From contig NZ_JANWTC010000001.1 of NCBI RefSeq assembly GCF_024919295.1, positions 124,001-188,000 of the forward strand: a stretch of DNA of 64,000 nt, written 5' to 3'. Source of the DNA: Corynebacterium lemuris. GTDB lineage: Bacteria > Actinomycetota > Actinomycetes > Mycobacteriales > Mycobacteriaceae. Below the pieces are notes generated by a model, which did not search any database, was not told where the DNA came from, and saw only the letters and a program-made list of their open reading frames with translations. Positions within the stretch are counted from its first letter, which is position 1. The number at the start of each line of letters is the position of its first letter. A program made the position numbers and the translations under genes. Of this stretch, positions 50,702-61,058 are shown one piece after another.

Positions 50702-52072
50702 TCAGCGGAGAGCTGCGTCGACCGATTCCGCGGTGGCGGGAGCCGCGGTGCGGGGCGCCCCGCCCTGCCGATTCGCGTTCTGCATCTTGAGGACTCCACC
50801 GGCCACCGCCATGGCAGCCGCGCCGAGCAGACCGACAGCGGCGAAGGCGTAGAAGCCCCAGGGGTAGGCGATGCCGGCGGTGACGAGAGTGCCACCGATG
50901 ATGGGGCCGCTGATGGCGCCCAGTCGGCCGACACCCAGGGCCATGCCGAGTGCCGTGCCACGGATGGCGGCGGGATGATGCGTGGCCACGAAAGCGTTGA
51001 CCAGGTTTTGCGCGGAGAACACGAAGACGCCGGTGATGAAGACCAGAGCATAAGTGCCGAACACCGGCAGCCTGACGGCCAGCAGCGCCAACATCAGGGC
51101 GGATCCGAGGAACCAGAAGAATGCGGCGCGTCGCGGGCTGATCGCATCAGCGATGCGTCCGGCGAACAGGAGACCGATGACGGCACCAATGTTGAGGACC
51201 ATCAGCAGCCCCAGTGCATTGCCCAGATCGAAGTCGGCGGCCCGCATGATCTGGGGCAGCCAGGTATTCAGGCCGTAGACGAGCAGGAGACCCATGAATG
51301 CGCCGATCCACATCAGCGGAATCGTCCACCGGAATTCAGGGGAGAACAGGGTGCGGAAGGAGTTGGTCTTCCCAGCGTTGTCGGTCTGGTCCTGGGTGGC
51401 AGGGTCTGCGAGCGGAAGATGGTACTTCTCCGCGATACGCCGGGCATCCTCGGACCGGCCGCGGGCCTGCAGGTACTGCGGGGAGTCAGGCAGGAGAGCC
51501 CACATCAGGGGCAGCAGGACCAGAGCCGGGAGGGCGCCCAGGATGAACATCAGCCGCCAGTTGGTGCCGGACTCGGCGAGGACGACGATGCTCAGCAGGG
51601 CGGTGAGCACCGCACCGACGTGGTAGCCGGTCATGAGCAGGGTAACTGAGTTGGCACCGCGATTCCGTCCCGAGAATTCGGTCACCGTGGCGATGGCGAT
51701 GGGCAGGCAACCTCCCAGTCCGACACCGGCGAAGAACCGCAGGATCCCCAGCGTAGTGGCGCTGTCCGCCAGGGCACAGGCCGCTGTGAGCACCGAGAAC
51801 ACCAGGACGGAACCCATCATGAGGTTGCGCCGGCCGAAACGGTCGGTGAGGAAACCCATGGCCATGGCGCCCAGCATCATGCCGAATAGACCGGCGGAGG
51901 CGATGCCCGTCGCGGTCGCGGGGGTGACGTCGATGGCGGGATCGTCGAGGAGGGAGGGCAGGACTGCGCCGAGAACCACGGCGTCATAGCCGTCGAGAAC
52001 GACGGCGATCCAACAGAGAAGAGGCACCCAGGTCCTGGCCGACACACGGCCGACCGACATTGTGGTGGTCAT
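50702..52072 (-). CDS. Aromatic acid:H+ symporter-type MFS transporter (AAHS family)
   Basis: A 456-aa MFS carrier with 12 segments. DGYDAVVLGAVLPSLLDD in segment 1 is the AAHS signature (Asp essential in PcaK/BenK), and GFLTDRFGRRNLM is the loop 2-3 motif. Last gene of the operon; likely imports the aromatic acid that the monooxygenase uses. The substrate is a hydroxybenzoate-like acid by family. Confidence 0.9.
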   Translation of the reverse strand: MTTTMSVGRVSARTWVPLLCWIAVVLDGYDAVVLGAVLPSLLDDPAIDVTPATATGIASAGLFGMMLGAMAMGFLTDRFGRRNLMMGSVLVFSVLTAACALADSATTLGILRFFAGVGLGGCLPIAIATVTEFSGRNRGANSVTLLMTGYHVGAVLTALLSIVVLAESGTNWRLMFILGALPALVLLPLMWALLPDSPQYLQARGRSEDARRIAEKYHLPLADPATQDQTDNAGKTNSFRTLFSPEFRWTIPLMWIGAFMGLLLVYGLNTWLPQIMRAADFDLGNALGLLMVLNIGAVIGLLFAGRIADAISPRRAAFFWFLGSALMLALLAVRLPVFGTYALVFITGVFVFSAQNLVNAFVATHHPAAIRGTALGMALGVGRLGAISGPIIGGTLVTAGIAYPWGFYAFAAVGLLGAAAMAVAGGVLKMQNANRQGGAPRTAAPATAESVDAALR

Positions 52073-52101
52073 GATCAGGTCTTCCTTTCAGGAGAAGCAC
52101 A

Positions 52102-53016
52102 TTAGATGTTGGCGGGGGCGAGGGCGATGTTGAAGCGGGTGCGTGCCCAGGTGGTGTCACCGAGGTCCCGGCCGTCCGGGGTGGGGGTGCCGGCGGGTTG
52201 TTCGGTGAAGTCCTTGATCAGGGACTGCTTGACCCCGAAGACGGTGTCGTACTTCAGCAGGTCATCACCGGTGACGAAGATGTGGGTGACCAGGGTGCGC
52301 TTCTCGGGGGCGGTGACCATGAAGTGCAGGTGGGACGCGCGCATGGGGGAGCGCCCGGTCGCTTCGAGCATTTTGCCGACCGGCCCGTCATGTGGGATCG
52401 GGTAAGGGGTCGGTGTCAGTCCCCAGAAGCTGTAGTTGCCGTTCTCGTCGGAGTACAGGTGGGCGCGGCCGGCGACACGGTTGTCGTCGTACTGGACATC
52501 GTAGAAACCGTCCTCATCGGCTTCCCACACTTCGATGCGGGCTCCCGGGATGGGATTACCGTCCGTGTCGGTGACGGTGCCCTCCACCCAGCAGGGTTGG
52601 CCGGTGGCGCCGCCGGAGATGTCCCCGCCGTTGGGGATCTCGGGGGCATCGTCGACGAAGAAGGGGCCGAAGACGGTGGCCTCGGTGGCGTTTTTATAGG
52701 CGGTGTTGTTGACGTTGATGGTCTGCATCGAGACGCCCAGCACATCGGAGAGCAGGATGAACTCTTGGCGTCGGTCGTCGGTGATGTGGCCGACGGCGGT
52801 GAGGAATTCGATCGCGATGTTCCACTCCTCCTCGGTCAGGCGGACATCGCGGATGAAGGCGTGCAGGTAGGTCACCAGGGACTGCATGAGTTGTTTGAGT
52901 CGGGGATCCTCGCAGTCGCCGAAGGAACGCAGGACGTTGCGGATGAGGGTCTCCTCGACCCGGGCTTGCTGCTCGTCCGCGGTTGGGGATGTACGGGTGG
53001 TGTCAGGGGTGCTCAT
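52102..53016 (-). CDS. Hydroxyquinol 1,2-dioxygenase
   Basis: A 304-aa intradiol ring-cleavage dioxygenase. Catechol_dioxygenase N-terminal domain (about 25-95) then the beta-sandwich with Fe(III) ligands: Tyr in [11 protein letters not shown] and FYDVQY, and His in RASHLHFMV. Family details ([25 protein letters not shown]) fit hydroxyquinol rather than catechol enzymes. It opens 1,2,4-trihydroxybenzene to maleylacetate. Third gene of the operon. Confidence 0.92.
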   Translation of the reverse strand: MSTPDTTRTSPTADEQQARVEETLIRNVLRSFGDCEDPRLKQLMQSLVTYLHAFIRDVRLTEEEWNIAIEFLTAVGHITDDRRQEFILLSDVLGVSMQTINVNNTAYKNATEATVFGPFFVDDAPEIPNGGDISGGATGQPCWVEGTVTDTDGNPIPGARIEVWEADEDGFYDVQYDDNRVAGRAHLYSDENGNYSFWGLTPTPYPIPHDGPVGKMLEATGRSPMRASHLHFMVTAPEKRTLVTHIFVTGDDLLKYDTVFGVKQSLIKDFTEQPAGTPTPDGRDLGDTTWARTRFNIALAPANI

Positions 53017-53049
53017 TGGTTTCTCCGTGGAGTCAGTGGACCGGGCGAT

Positions 53050-54156
53050 TCACAGGCGGGAAGGCACCCGCGGCGTGGGCGTGGTTCCTTCGAGTGCAGC
53101 AGTCAGGAGGAGGGTGATGTCCTCCTCGGTGGCGGGAGCGGGATTGGTGGGCGGAAAAACCGCCAGGACACGTCGGGTGGCCTCCGGGATGTCCGCAGCT
53201 TCCAGGCCGTGATCGGCCAGGGCGGTCGGAGCGTCGATGCGTTCCCGCAGGTCATTGAGTGCTACGACGGCTGCCTGGGCAGGGTCTTCCCCCTCGGCCC
53301 CGGGGCGGCCGAGGGCAGCCGCCAGACGTGCAGCTAACTCGGGGACACCGGGGGCGTTGAAGGCCAGGACATAAGGCAGCACAGTGGCGTGGGTCTGGGC
53401 GTGTGGCAGGTTGAAGGTGCCGCCCAGGATGTGGCAGATCTTGTGGTGCAGCCCGGAACCGGCGGAGGCGAAGGACACCGCGGCGAGGTAGGCGCCGTAG
53501 AGGGTCTGCTCGCGTGGGGTCATGTCCTCCGGGTCGGTGACGATGCCGCTCAGACCCGTGGCCAGAGCGCGGGCAGCTTCCAGGGCGAGTGCATGGTTGA
53601 TGGGGTCGGCCTTCGGGGCCCACAGGGAGTCCACGCAGTGCGCCAGGGCGTTGAGACCGGAGGACACGGACAGGCCGACCGGCAGGGTGCGGGTGAAGTC
53701 GGCGTCGTAAATGACGGTGACAGGCAGCACCCGGTCATCCACGCCGGTGGTCTTGGTGCGGTCCTCGGTCAGACCCCAGACATTGGTGGCCTCTGAGCCG
53801 GCATAGGTTGTCGGTACGGCGATGACCGGGATGCGGGAGGTCAGGGCGATAGCCTTGGCCAGTCCGGTGGTGGAGCCACCTCCGACGCAGACGATCAGGT
53901 CCACATCATGCGCGGCAGCCGCGGTGCGGGCGCGTTCAGCGACCTCGACGGGGACGTGCATGACCACCTCGTCCCACCACAGCACCGGGGTGATCCTGTT
54001 GGTGGCTACCTCGGCCATGGGGCGTTCGAATTCGGAGGCGATGACCATCACGCGGGCAGCCTCCATCCGGTCGACCTCGGCGGCCAGGTGTGCCGCGGAT
54101 TGCCCGGAACCGAACAGGACCCGCTGCCCCAGAGTGACGTGCTCAAACTGCATCAT
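53050..54156 (-). CDS. Maleylacetate reductase
   Basis: A 368-aa iron-dependent-ADH-family enzyme. Signatures are CVGGGSTTGLAKAIAL, AVPTTYAGSEATNVWGLTEDRTKTTG, NALAHCVDSLWAP and HHKICHILGG (His ligands). It reduces maleylacetate to 3-oxoadipate with NADH. ATG 54156 overlaps the monooxygenase stop (ATGA). Confidence 0.94.
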   Translation of the reverse strand: MMQFEHVTLGQRVLFGSGQSAAHLAAEVDRMEAARVMVIASEFERPMAEVATNRITPVLWWDEVVMHVPVEVAERARTAAAAHDVDLIVCVGGGSTTGLAKAIALTSRIPVIAVPTTYAGSEATNVWGLTEDRTKTTGVDDRVLPVTVIYDADFTRTLPVGLSVSSGLNALAHCVDSLWAPKADPINHALALEAARALATGLSGIVTDPEDMTPREQTLYGAYLAAVSFASAGSGLHHKICHILGGTFNLPHAQTHATVLPYVLAFNAPGVPELAARLAAALGRPGAEGEDPAQAAVVALNDLRERIDAPTALADHGLEAADIPEATRRVLAVFPPTNPAPATEEDITLLLTAALEGTTPTPRVPSRL

Positions 54157-55364
54157 GCCAGCACACCCGTCTCGATGTCCTGGGCCGGGTCATAGGAGTA
54201 GATCCAACCGGACTTGACCAGCGGATCTCCCTCGTTCAATGCGGCATCACGGGCCTGCTGCTCCGGCCCGTCGGGAAGATGGTTGATGTCCTTACGGGCG
54301 TGGCTGGCCTCCTGGAGACGGGTGGCCCGCTCGATGCGGCGGTCCTGGTAGTTGATCAGTGCCGTCTCCAGGTCGTCGGAGAAGCGGGTGACCGAGTCAG
54401 CCAGCACGGCGGCGTCCTCGATGGCCTGCGCCGCGCCCTGGGCGAAGAAGGGGAACATCGGGTGAGCGGCATCGCCCATGAGCGTGATCCGGCCGTAGGA
54501 CCACTGCTTCAGCGGTGCGCGGTCCAGCAGCGCCCAACGTCCGGGGCGCTCGGCGTTGGCGATGAGTTCCTCCAGGCGCGGGTCCCAGCCGGTGAATTCA
54601 GCCTGGAACTCCTCGAGGTCGACCGTCGCCGTCCACGATTCGCGGGTGTACGCACCGGCTGGTGCGAAGGCCACCAGGTTGATGTACTTGCCGGAGGATA
54701 CGGGGTAGTGGACGAGGTGGTGCTCGGGCCCGATCCACAGGGTCTGCGCGGGGCGGCGGGCGAATTCGGGAGCCTTGTCCACGGGGACGAGGGAGCGGAA
54801 GGCCGACATCCCGGAGTCCTCGGCAGGGGAGGTACCGACCAGGTGCTGGCGGACCACCGAATGCACACCGTCGGCGCCGATGAGGATCTCGGCGGTGTGG
54901 ATGGTGCCGTCCTCCATGGTCAGGGTGACTCCATCCGCATCCTGTGCGACGTCGGCGACGCGGCTGCCCAGGTGCAGCCGCTCAGGCGGGAACAGTTCAC
55001 CGATGGCCTCCAACAGATCAGCGCGGTGGGAGACATAGGTGTGCTCGCCGTAGAGCTCCTGACAGCGGGTGTCGAGGTTCTCCACCGACAGCACGGTGCC
55101 GTTGTCCCAGCGACGGAACTCCCAGCCCTGCTCGAGCTGGACAGCGGTGGAGGTGAAGCGGTCCAGTGCGCCCATGCGGCGCAGGAGACGGACGGCGTTC
55201 GGGGCCATGACCAGGCCTGCGCCCACCTCCTTGATTTCCGGGGCCTGCTCGAAGACGGTGACATCGTGACCCTGCTGGAGTAGCAGGACAGCTGCGGAGA
55301 GCCCTCCGATGCCGCCGCCGACAATGGCGACCTTCACTGGGCGGTTGTTTTCGAAAGTAGGCAT
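54153..55364 (-). CDS. FAD-dependent monooxygenase, salicylate-hydroxylase-like
   Basis: A 403-aa class A flavin monooxygenase. GGGIGGLSAAVLLLQQG (FAD), ADGVHSVVR (DG motif) and GDAAHPMFPFFAQGAAQAIEDA (GD motif). Most like salicylate 1-hydroxylase and 6-hydroxynicotinate 3-monooxygenase, which hydroxylate with loss of CO2. In this operon it likely supplies hydroxyquinol. First gene of the operon, AAAGGA before ATG 55364. Confidence 0.9.
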   Translation of the reverse strand: MPTFENNRPVKVAIVGGGIGGLSAAVLLLQQGHDVTVFEQAPEIKEVGAGLVMAPNAVRLLRRMGALDRFTSTAVQLEQGWEFRRWDNGTVLSVENLDTRCQELYGEHTYVSHRADLLEAIGELFPPERLHLGSRVADVAQDADGVTLTMEDGTIHTAEILIGADGVHSVVRQHLVGTSPAEDSGMSAFRSLVPVDKAPEFARRPAQTLWIGPEHHLVHYPVSSGKYINLVAFAPAGAYTRESWTATVDLEEFQAEFTGWDPRLEELIANAERPGRWALLDRAPLKQWSYGRITLMGDAAHPMFPFFAQGAAQAIEDAAVLADSVTRFSDDLETALINYQDRRIERATRLQEASHARKDINHLPDGPEQQARDAALNEGDPLVKSGWIYSYDPAQDIETGVLA

Positions 55365-55529
55365 GATCGGTCCTTTTCAGCGTTGCGGTTTCTGTTGACC
55401 CAGGGGTTCGGGATTGGCGGCAACGTTAGGTGAGGGGGATCACATGAAAACATCAATGTTCACTGGATGGACATCTAGTTTGTGGGGCTCCGTGGTCCTG
55501 GCAGCTTTTCGGCTCAGTAGAGTTGCATT
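55365..55529. promoter_or_regulatory. Divergent promoter region of the hydroxyquinol operon
   Basis: 165 bp between the monooxygenase gene (minus) and the DUF3253 gene (plus). ACATC occurs repeatedly (about 55452-55481), including the imperfect inverted pair TGAAAACAT/ATGTTCA (about 55446-55463), a possible regulator site. Confidence 0.35.
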
Positions 55530-56018
55530 ATGGGCAGCGAGAATGTGGAGCACACGCCGGATGGCCGCTACATCGTGGTCAAGGGGCGGCGGTGGCGTGC
55601 CACGGACCCGTCGATCCCGGAGTCGTTGCGCGCTGAGCTCGTCTCGGCGCTCATGACGGGACGCCGCATGGTCCGCACACACGGTGATGCCGCCCGGGTG
55701 ATGGTCCATGACGCGAAGGTGGCGCTCGGGGAGCGGGGTGATCCCTGGTGGGAGCCCACGGGGGAGGGGCAGCGCAAGCGTATTGCCGCGACCGTGCGGA
55801 CACTCGCCCGTGCCCGCGGAGAAGAGGCCTTCGCTTCCGACGATGTCGCCCGGGTGGTCGGTGGGGAGGGCTGGCGGGAGCACCTGGGCACGGTGGATGA
55901 GGTGGTTGCGCAGCTGCGCGACCAGGGAGTGGTGCGTACCGGGGCCACGGATACTGACGGCCCGGTCCGGATCGCGGCGGCCGAGGGGCTGGAATTCCAG
56001 CCGAACCTGCCGGACTGA
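55530..56018 (+). CDS. DUF3253 domain protein
   Basis: A 162-aa protein in two parts: an N-terminal segment GRYIVVKGRRWRATDPSIPESLRAELVSALMTGRRMVR typical of small bacterial proteins of this group, and a DUF3253 HTH-like part (KRIAATVRTLARARGEEAFASDDVARVVGGEGWREHLGTVDEVVAQLRDQGVVR, about 83-137). Soluble, possibly nucleic-acid binding. Divergent from the aromatic operon and convergent with DUF1622. Confidence 0.75.
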   Translation: MGSENVEHTPDGRYIVVKGRRWRATDPSIPESLRAELVSALMTGRRMVRTHGDAARVMVHDAKVALGERGDPWWEPTGEGQRKRIAATVRTLARARGEEAFASDDVARVVGGEGWREHLGTVDEVVAQLRDQGVVRTGATDTDGPVRIAAAEGLEFQPNLPD

Positions 56019-56033
56019 CCCTCCGCGCCCGGT

Positions 56034-56393
56034 TCAGGTCTCCGCGGTCTGCTCCTCTTTCTGCCAGGGCCAGCGGCCGGTGACCTCCAGTTCCAGGGAG
56101 AAGCTGAGGAAGGTCCTGATGATCACGATCAGGCCCAGGACCCCCACCGACTGGAAGGTGGGGGTGATCGCCACGGTGCGGATGATGTCGGCCGCGACGA
56201 GCAGCTCCAGGCCGAGGAGGATGGAGCGGCCCAGCTGCTGCCGGTAGCGGTGGTAGACGTCCTCGCCTCTGCGTCGGCGGAGCAGTGCACCGCCGGCGAG
56301 GAGGGTGGCCACGAGGATGCCGATCACCATCGCGGCGACGCCGGCGACATCGACAAGTTGCCCGGTGATCTCCATTGCTTCCTGGAAGGACAT
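56034..56393 (-). CDS. DUF1622 membrane protein
   Basis: A 119-aa protein with three predicted membrane segments and the family pattern RYRQQLGRSILLGLELLVAADIIRTV. Function unknown. Located upstream of gltB on the other strand. Confidence 0.85.
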   Translation of the reverse strand: MSFQEAMEITGQLVDVAGVAAMVIGILVATLLAGGALLRRRRGEDVYHRYRQQLGRSILLGLELLVAADIIRTVAITPTFQSVGVLGLIVIIRTFLSFSLELEVTGRWPWQKEEQTAET

Positions 56394-56442
56394 ACGCGTT
56401 CCTCTCCTGGTGCGGCCCGTGTGTCTCCAGTATGGCTGAATG

Positions 56443-56549
56443 TGTGGCGCAGGTCACGCCGTTCCGGGCAGTGAAATTCTCTACTTCGGTGCCATTACCT
56501 ATTGCGCGACAGGCTCAGGTGTAGTTTTCTGTAGATCGACAGACAGATA
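56443..56549 (+). promoter_or_regulatory. gltBD control region: GlxR-like and AmtR-like sites
   Basis: TGTGGCGCAGGTCACG (56443-56458) fits TGTG-N7-TCAC, the GlxR core. CTGT-N6-ACAG preceded by TTTT (56525-56542) fits the AmtR pattern tttCTAT-N6-ATAG with an A-to-G and a T-to-C change. It lies 25 bp before the gltB ATG. Known biology: gltBD is under AmtR and GlxR control in C. glutamicum. The match here is inferred by eye. Confidence 0.5.
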
Positions 56550-56567
56550 ACTCGTGAGGAGGCAGAA

Positions 56568-59500
56568 ATGCACAGACAGGGGCTCTACAACCCGGCCCAC
56601 GAACACGACGCCTGCGGCGTCGGATTTGTCGCTGACCTGCACGGGCGGGCGTCGAGAAGCATCGTGGACCACGGCCTGCAGATCCTGGCCAACATCGACC
56701 ACCGCGGAGCCGCCGGCGCGGAGAAGAACACCGGAGACGGCACCGGCATCCTCCTGCAGATCCCCGACAGCCTCTACCGCGCGGTCGTCGACTTCGAGCT
56801 GCCCGCGCCGGGTGCCTACGCCACCGGCATCGTCTTCCTGCCCGCCGACGCCGCCGCCGTCCCCGCCGCCCGGCGCGCCATCGGGACCATCGCCCGGGAG
56901 GAGGGCGCCCGTGTCCTCGGTTGGCGCGAGGTGCCGGTCGAGCCGACAGGCCTGGGCTCGATGGCCCTGGCCGCGATGCCCTCCTTCCACCAGATCTTCC
57001 TCGCCGCGGGGGAGCGGACGGGCATCGAACTCGACCGGGTGATGTTCTTCGTCCGCAAGCGCTGCGAGCGGGAACTACCCGGGGTGTACTTCCCCTCGTT
57101 GAGCGCGCGCACGATCATCTACAAGGGCATGCTCACCACCCCGCAGCTGGCCGCCTTCTACCCTGACCTGCGCGATCCACGCCTGGAGTCCGCGCTGGCC
57201 ATGGTGCACTCACGTTTCTCCACCAACACCTTCCCCTCCTGGCCGCTGGCGCACCCCTACCGGCTGGTCGCCCACAACGGGGAGATCAACACCGTCACCG
57301 GCAACGAGAACTGGATGCGGGCCCGCGAGGCCCTGATCACCTCCCCGGAGCTCGGCAGCCTGGAACGCATCCTGCCCGTGTGCACGCCCTCGGGTTCGGA
57401 CACCGCGCGTTTCGACGAGGCCCTGGAACTGCTCCACCTCGGCGGTTACCCGCTGCCGCACGCCGTGGCGATGATGGTGCCGCAGGCCTGGGAGCACAAC
57501 CCCACCCTCGATCCTGAGCTGCGCAGATTCTACGAGTACCACTCCTGCCTCATGGAGCCGTGGGACGGCCCGGCCGCCATCGCCTTCACCGACGGCCGCC
57601 TCATCGGTGCCGTCCTCGACCGCAACGGTCTGCGCCCCGGGCGCGTGTGGATCACCACGGACGACACCGTCATCATGGCCTCCGAGGCCGGTGTCGTGGA
57701 TATTGCACCGGAGCGTGTGGCCAAGCGCACCCGGGTGCAGCCGGGGAAGATGTTCCTCGTGGACACCGCCGCCGGCCGCATCGTCGGGGACGCCGAGATC
57801 AAGGCCGGACTCGCCGGTGCCGCCCCCTACGGGAAGTGGATCACGGAGAATTTCGTCCCGTTGGCCGGGCTGCCGCAGACCCGCTACCGCTACATGCCGC
57901 ATGAGCGGGTGGTGCTGCGCCAGCGGGTCTTCGGCATCACCGAGGAGGACGTCGACCTCATCATCGGGCCCATGGCGCGCAACGCCGCCGAGGCCATCGG
58001 CTCCATGGGCTCCGACACCCCCATCGCGGCGCTTTCTGCCCGCCCGCGGATGCTCTACGACTTCTTCGCCCAGCGTTTCGCCCAGGTGACCAACCCGCCG
58101 CTGGACGCCATCCGGGAGAAGTCCGTCACCTCCATGATCACCCTGTTGGGCGCGCAGTCCGACGTGCTCAACCCCTCCGCTGAGGCCGCCCGCCGCATCC
58201 GGTTGGAGACCCCGGTGCTGGACAACCACCACTTCGCCACCCTGGTCCATGCTGATGACCAGGGGGAATGGCCCGCCTTCCGATCGGCGGTCATCTCCGG
58301 GCTCTACCCCGTGGCTCAGGGCGCGGCGGGCATGCGCCGCGCACTGGAGCGCGTCCTCGCCGAGGTCGACGCGGCCATCCTCGAAGGCGCCGGCCTCATC
58401 GTGCTCTCCGACCGCGAATCCGATGCGGAGCTCGCTCCGATCCCCGCCCTGCTGCTCACCTCCGCGGTGCACCAGCACCTGGTCACCGAACGCACCCGCC
58501 TGCGCGCCTCCCTCATCGTGGAATCAGGCGATGCCCGCGAGGTCCACCACCTGGCCATGCTGCTGGCCTTCGGCGCCGACGCCGTCAACCCCTACCTGGC
58601 CTTCGAGACCATCGATGAGCTGCGGCTGGCCGGCCGCCTGGGCGAGCTGGACCTCGATGCCGCCTGCACCAATTACGTCACCGCGGCCACCACGGGGGTG
58701 CTCAAGGTCATGTCCAAGATGGGCATCTCCACCGTCGCCTCCTACCGCGGTGCGCAGCTCGCTGATGTCACCGGCCTGTCCCAGGAGCTTCTCGACGCCT
58801 TCTTCGGCGGCCTGCCCTCACCCATCTCCGGCGTGGGCCTGGATGAGCTGGCCGCGGACGTCGCGGCCCGCCACCGCTTCGCCTTCCACCCCCACCCGGC
58901 CGGGGCCACCCGTCCCGAGCGCGACCCCGGCGGGGAGTACCGGTGGCGTCGGGAGGGGGAGTACCACCTGTTCAACCCGGAGACCATCTTCAAGCTGCAG
59001 CACGCCACCCGCACCGGCCAGTACTCGATCTTCCGCGACTACACCCGTGCCGTCGACGAGCAGTCCACCCGCCTGGCCACCCTGCGCGGCATGCTCGAGT
59101 TCCACTCCGACCGCCCGCCGGTGCCGCTGGATGAGGTCGAACCGGTCAACGAGATCGTGAAGCGCTTCTCGACGGGCGCCATGTCCTACGGTTCCATCTC
59201 CGCGGAGGCGCACGAGACGCTGGCCATCGCCCTGAACCGGCTCGGCGGGATGTCCAATTCCGGCGAGGGCGGCGAGGACCCCGAGCGTTTCCACCCCGGT
59301 GCGGACGGCAGCTGGCGGCGTTCCGCCATCAAGCAGGTTGCCTCGGGACGCTTCGGCGTGACCAGCCACTACCTGAACAACTGCACCGACATCCAGATCA
59401 AGATGGCCCAGGGCGCCAAGCCCGGTGAGGGTGGCCAGCTGCCGCCGGAGAAGGTCTACCCGTGGATCGCGAAGGTGCGCATCACCACGCCCGGCGTCGG

Positions 59501-61058
59501 GCTGATCTCCCCGCCGCCGCACCACGACATCTACTCCATCGAGGACCTCGCCCAGCTCATCTTCGACCTGCGCAACGCCAACCCGCAGGCCCGGGTTCAC
59601 GTGAAACTCGTCGCCGAACAGGGGGTGGGCACCGTTGCGGCCGGGGTGGCGAAGGCGCACGCCGACGTCGTCCTCATCTCCGGACACGACGGCGGCACCG
59701 GCGCCTCTCCGCTGACCAGCCTCAAGCATGCCGGCGGACCCTGGGAACTCGGTCTCGCCGAAACCCAGCAGACCCTCCGGCGGGGTGGCCTGCGCGACCG
59801 CGTCCGGGTGCAGTGCGACGGCCAGCTCAAGACCGGCCGCGACGTCATCGTCGCCGCCCTGCTCGGCGCAGAGGAATTCGGTTTCGCCACCGCCCCGCTC
59901 GTCGTGGAGGGCTGCATCATGATGCGCGTCTGCCACCTCGACACCTGCCCGGTGGGTATCGCCACCCAGAACCCGGACCTGCGGGCGAAATTCACCGGCC
60001 GTGCCGAGCACGTGGTCAACTTCTTCACCTTCCTCGCGGAGGAGGTCCGCGAACACCTGGCAGCATTGGGCTTCCGCAGCATCGACGAGGCCGTCGGCCA
60101 GTCCCAGGTCCTGCGCCAGCGTGTCGACGCCGCCTTCACCGCCGCCCACCCGCGGGCCGCCCGGCTCGACCTCGCACCCCTCCTGCACGCCGCCGACTCC
60201 CCCTTCTTCCCCGGGCAGGCCCCGCGTTGCACCACCGCGCAGGAGACCGGGCTCGACGGGGTCCTCGATGAGCGACTGCTCGCCGACGCCACCCCCACCA
60301 TCCGCTCCGCGGCCCTGGACGGTGGCGCACGCATCGACCTGGCCTACCCGGTCCGCAACACCGACCGGACCGTGGGCACGCTCACCGGTTCCCGCATCAC
60401 CCGCCTGACCGGGGGAGCGGGCCTGCCGGAGGACACCGTCCGCGTCCGGCTCACCGGCTCCGCCGGCAATTCCGCCGGTGCCTTCCTGCCCGCCGGACTC
60501 ACCCTCGACCTGGTCGGCGACGCCAACGACTTCCTGGCCAAGGGGCTGTCCGGTGGTCGGGTCATCCTCCGGCCGCATCTGCAGGCCCCGCCCCAGCTGG
60601 CGGGTGCGGACCCCGACATCATCGGCGGCAACGTCATCGGCTTCGGCGCCACCAGCGGCGAGATCCTCATCCGCGGCGGGGTCGGCGAACGCTTCTGCGT
60701 CCGCAACTCCGGAGCCACCGCGGTCGTCGAGGGTATCGGCAACCACGGCTGCGAGTACATGACCGGGGGGCGCGTCGTCGTCCTCGGCGAGGTCGGCGAG
60801 AACTTCGGCGCCGGCATGTCCGGCGGCATCGCCTACCTCGCCCCCGTCGGCGACCTGACACGGAAGATCAACCCGGGGCTCGTGGACGTCGAGAAGCTCG
60901 ACGGGCACGACCTCGACTTCCTCACCCGTCTCATCGACCGCCACCGCCGGCTCACCGGCTCCACCACCCCCTGGCAGGCCCACGACCTGCTCAAGATCAT
61001 CCCGCGCGACTACCGGCGCACCCTCATCCCCACCCGGGAGGCTGTCCACCATGGCTGA
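56568..61058 (+). CDS. gltB: Glutamate synthase large subunit GltB
   Basis: A 1496-aa NADPH-GOGAT large chain. The catalytic N-terminal Cys of the glutaminase domain is Cys16 ([10 protein letters not shown]), which implies removal of a 15-residue propeptide. The FMN/3Fe-4S synthase domain ([44 protein letters not shown]) and a C-terminal beta-helix ([11 protein letters not shown]) follow. It makes glutamate from 2-oxoglutarate and glutamine. RBS GAGGAGG. The 3' end overlaps gltD by 8 nt. Confidence 0.97.
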   Translation: MHRQGLYNPAHEHDACGVGFVADLHGRASRSIVDHGLQILANIDHRGAAGAEKNTGDGTGILLQIPDSLYRAVVDFELPAPGAYATGIVFLPADAAAVPAARRAIGTIAREEGARVLGWREVPVEPTGLGSMALAAMPSFHQIFLAAGERTGIELDRVMFFVRKRCERELPGVYFPSLSARTIIYKGMLTTPQLAAFYPDLRDPRLESALAMVHSRFSTNTFPSWPLAHPYRLVAHNGEINTVTGNENWMRAREALITSPELGSLERILPVCTPSGSDTARFDEALELLHLGGYPLPHAVAMMVPQAWEHNPTLDPELRRFYEYHSCLMEPWDGPAAIAFTDGRLIGAVLDRNGLRPGRVWITTDDTVIMASEAGVVDIAPERVAKRTRVQPGKMFLVDTAAGRIVGDAEIKAGLAGAAPYGKWITENFVPLAGLPQTRYRYMPHERVVLRQRVFGITEEDVDLIIGPMARNAAEAIGSMGSDTPIAALSARPRMLYDFFAQRFAQVTNPPLDAIREKSVTSMITLLGAQSDVLNPSAEAARRIRLETPVLDNHHFATLVHADDQGEWPAFRSAVISGLYPVAQGAAGMRRALERVLAEVDAAILEGAGLIVLSDRESDAELAPIPALLLTSAVHQHLVTERTRLRASLIVESGDAREVHHLAMLLAFGADAVNPYLAFETIDELRLAGRLGELDLDAACTNYVTAATTGVLKVMSKMGISTVASYRGAQLADVTGLSQELLDAFFGGLPSPISGVGLDELAADVAARHRFAFHPHPAGATRPERDPGGEYRWRREGEYHLFNPETIFKLQHATRTGQYSIFRDYTRAVDEQSTRLATLRGMLEFHSDRPPVPLDEVEPVNEIVKRFSTGAMSYGSISAEAHETLAIALNRLGGMSNSGEGGEDPERFHPGADGSWRRSAIKQVASGRFGVTSHYLNNCTDIQIKMAQGAKPGEGGQLPPEKVYPWIAKVRITTPGVGLISPPPHHDIYSIEDLAQLIFDLRNANPQARVHVKLVAEQGVGTVAAGVAKAHADVVLISGHDGGTGASPLTSLKHAGGPWELGLAETQQTLRRGGLRDRVRVQCDGQLKTGRDVIVAALLGAEEFGFATAPLVVEGCIMMRVCHLDTCPVGIATQNPDLRAKFTGRAEHVVNFFTFLAEEVREHLAALGFRSIDEAVGQSQVLRQRVDAAFTAAHPRAARLDLAPLLHAADSPFFPGQAPRCTTAQETGLDGVLDERLLADATPTIRSAALDGGARIDLAYPVRNTDRTVGTLTGSRITRLTGGAGLPEDTVRVRLTGSAGNSAGAFLPAGLTLDLVGDANDFLAKGLSGGRVILRPHLQAPPQLAGADPDIIGGNVIGFGATSGEILIRGGVGERFCVRNSGATAVVEGIGNHGCEYMTGGRVVVLGEVGENFGAGMSGGIAYLAPVGDLTRKINPGLVDVEKLDGHDLDFLTRLIDRHRRLTGSTTPWQAHDLLKIIPRDYRRTLIPTREAVHHG

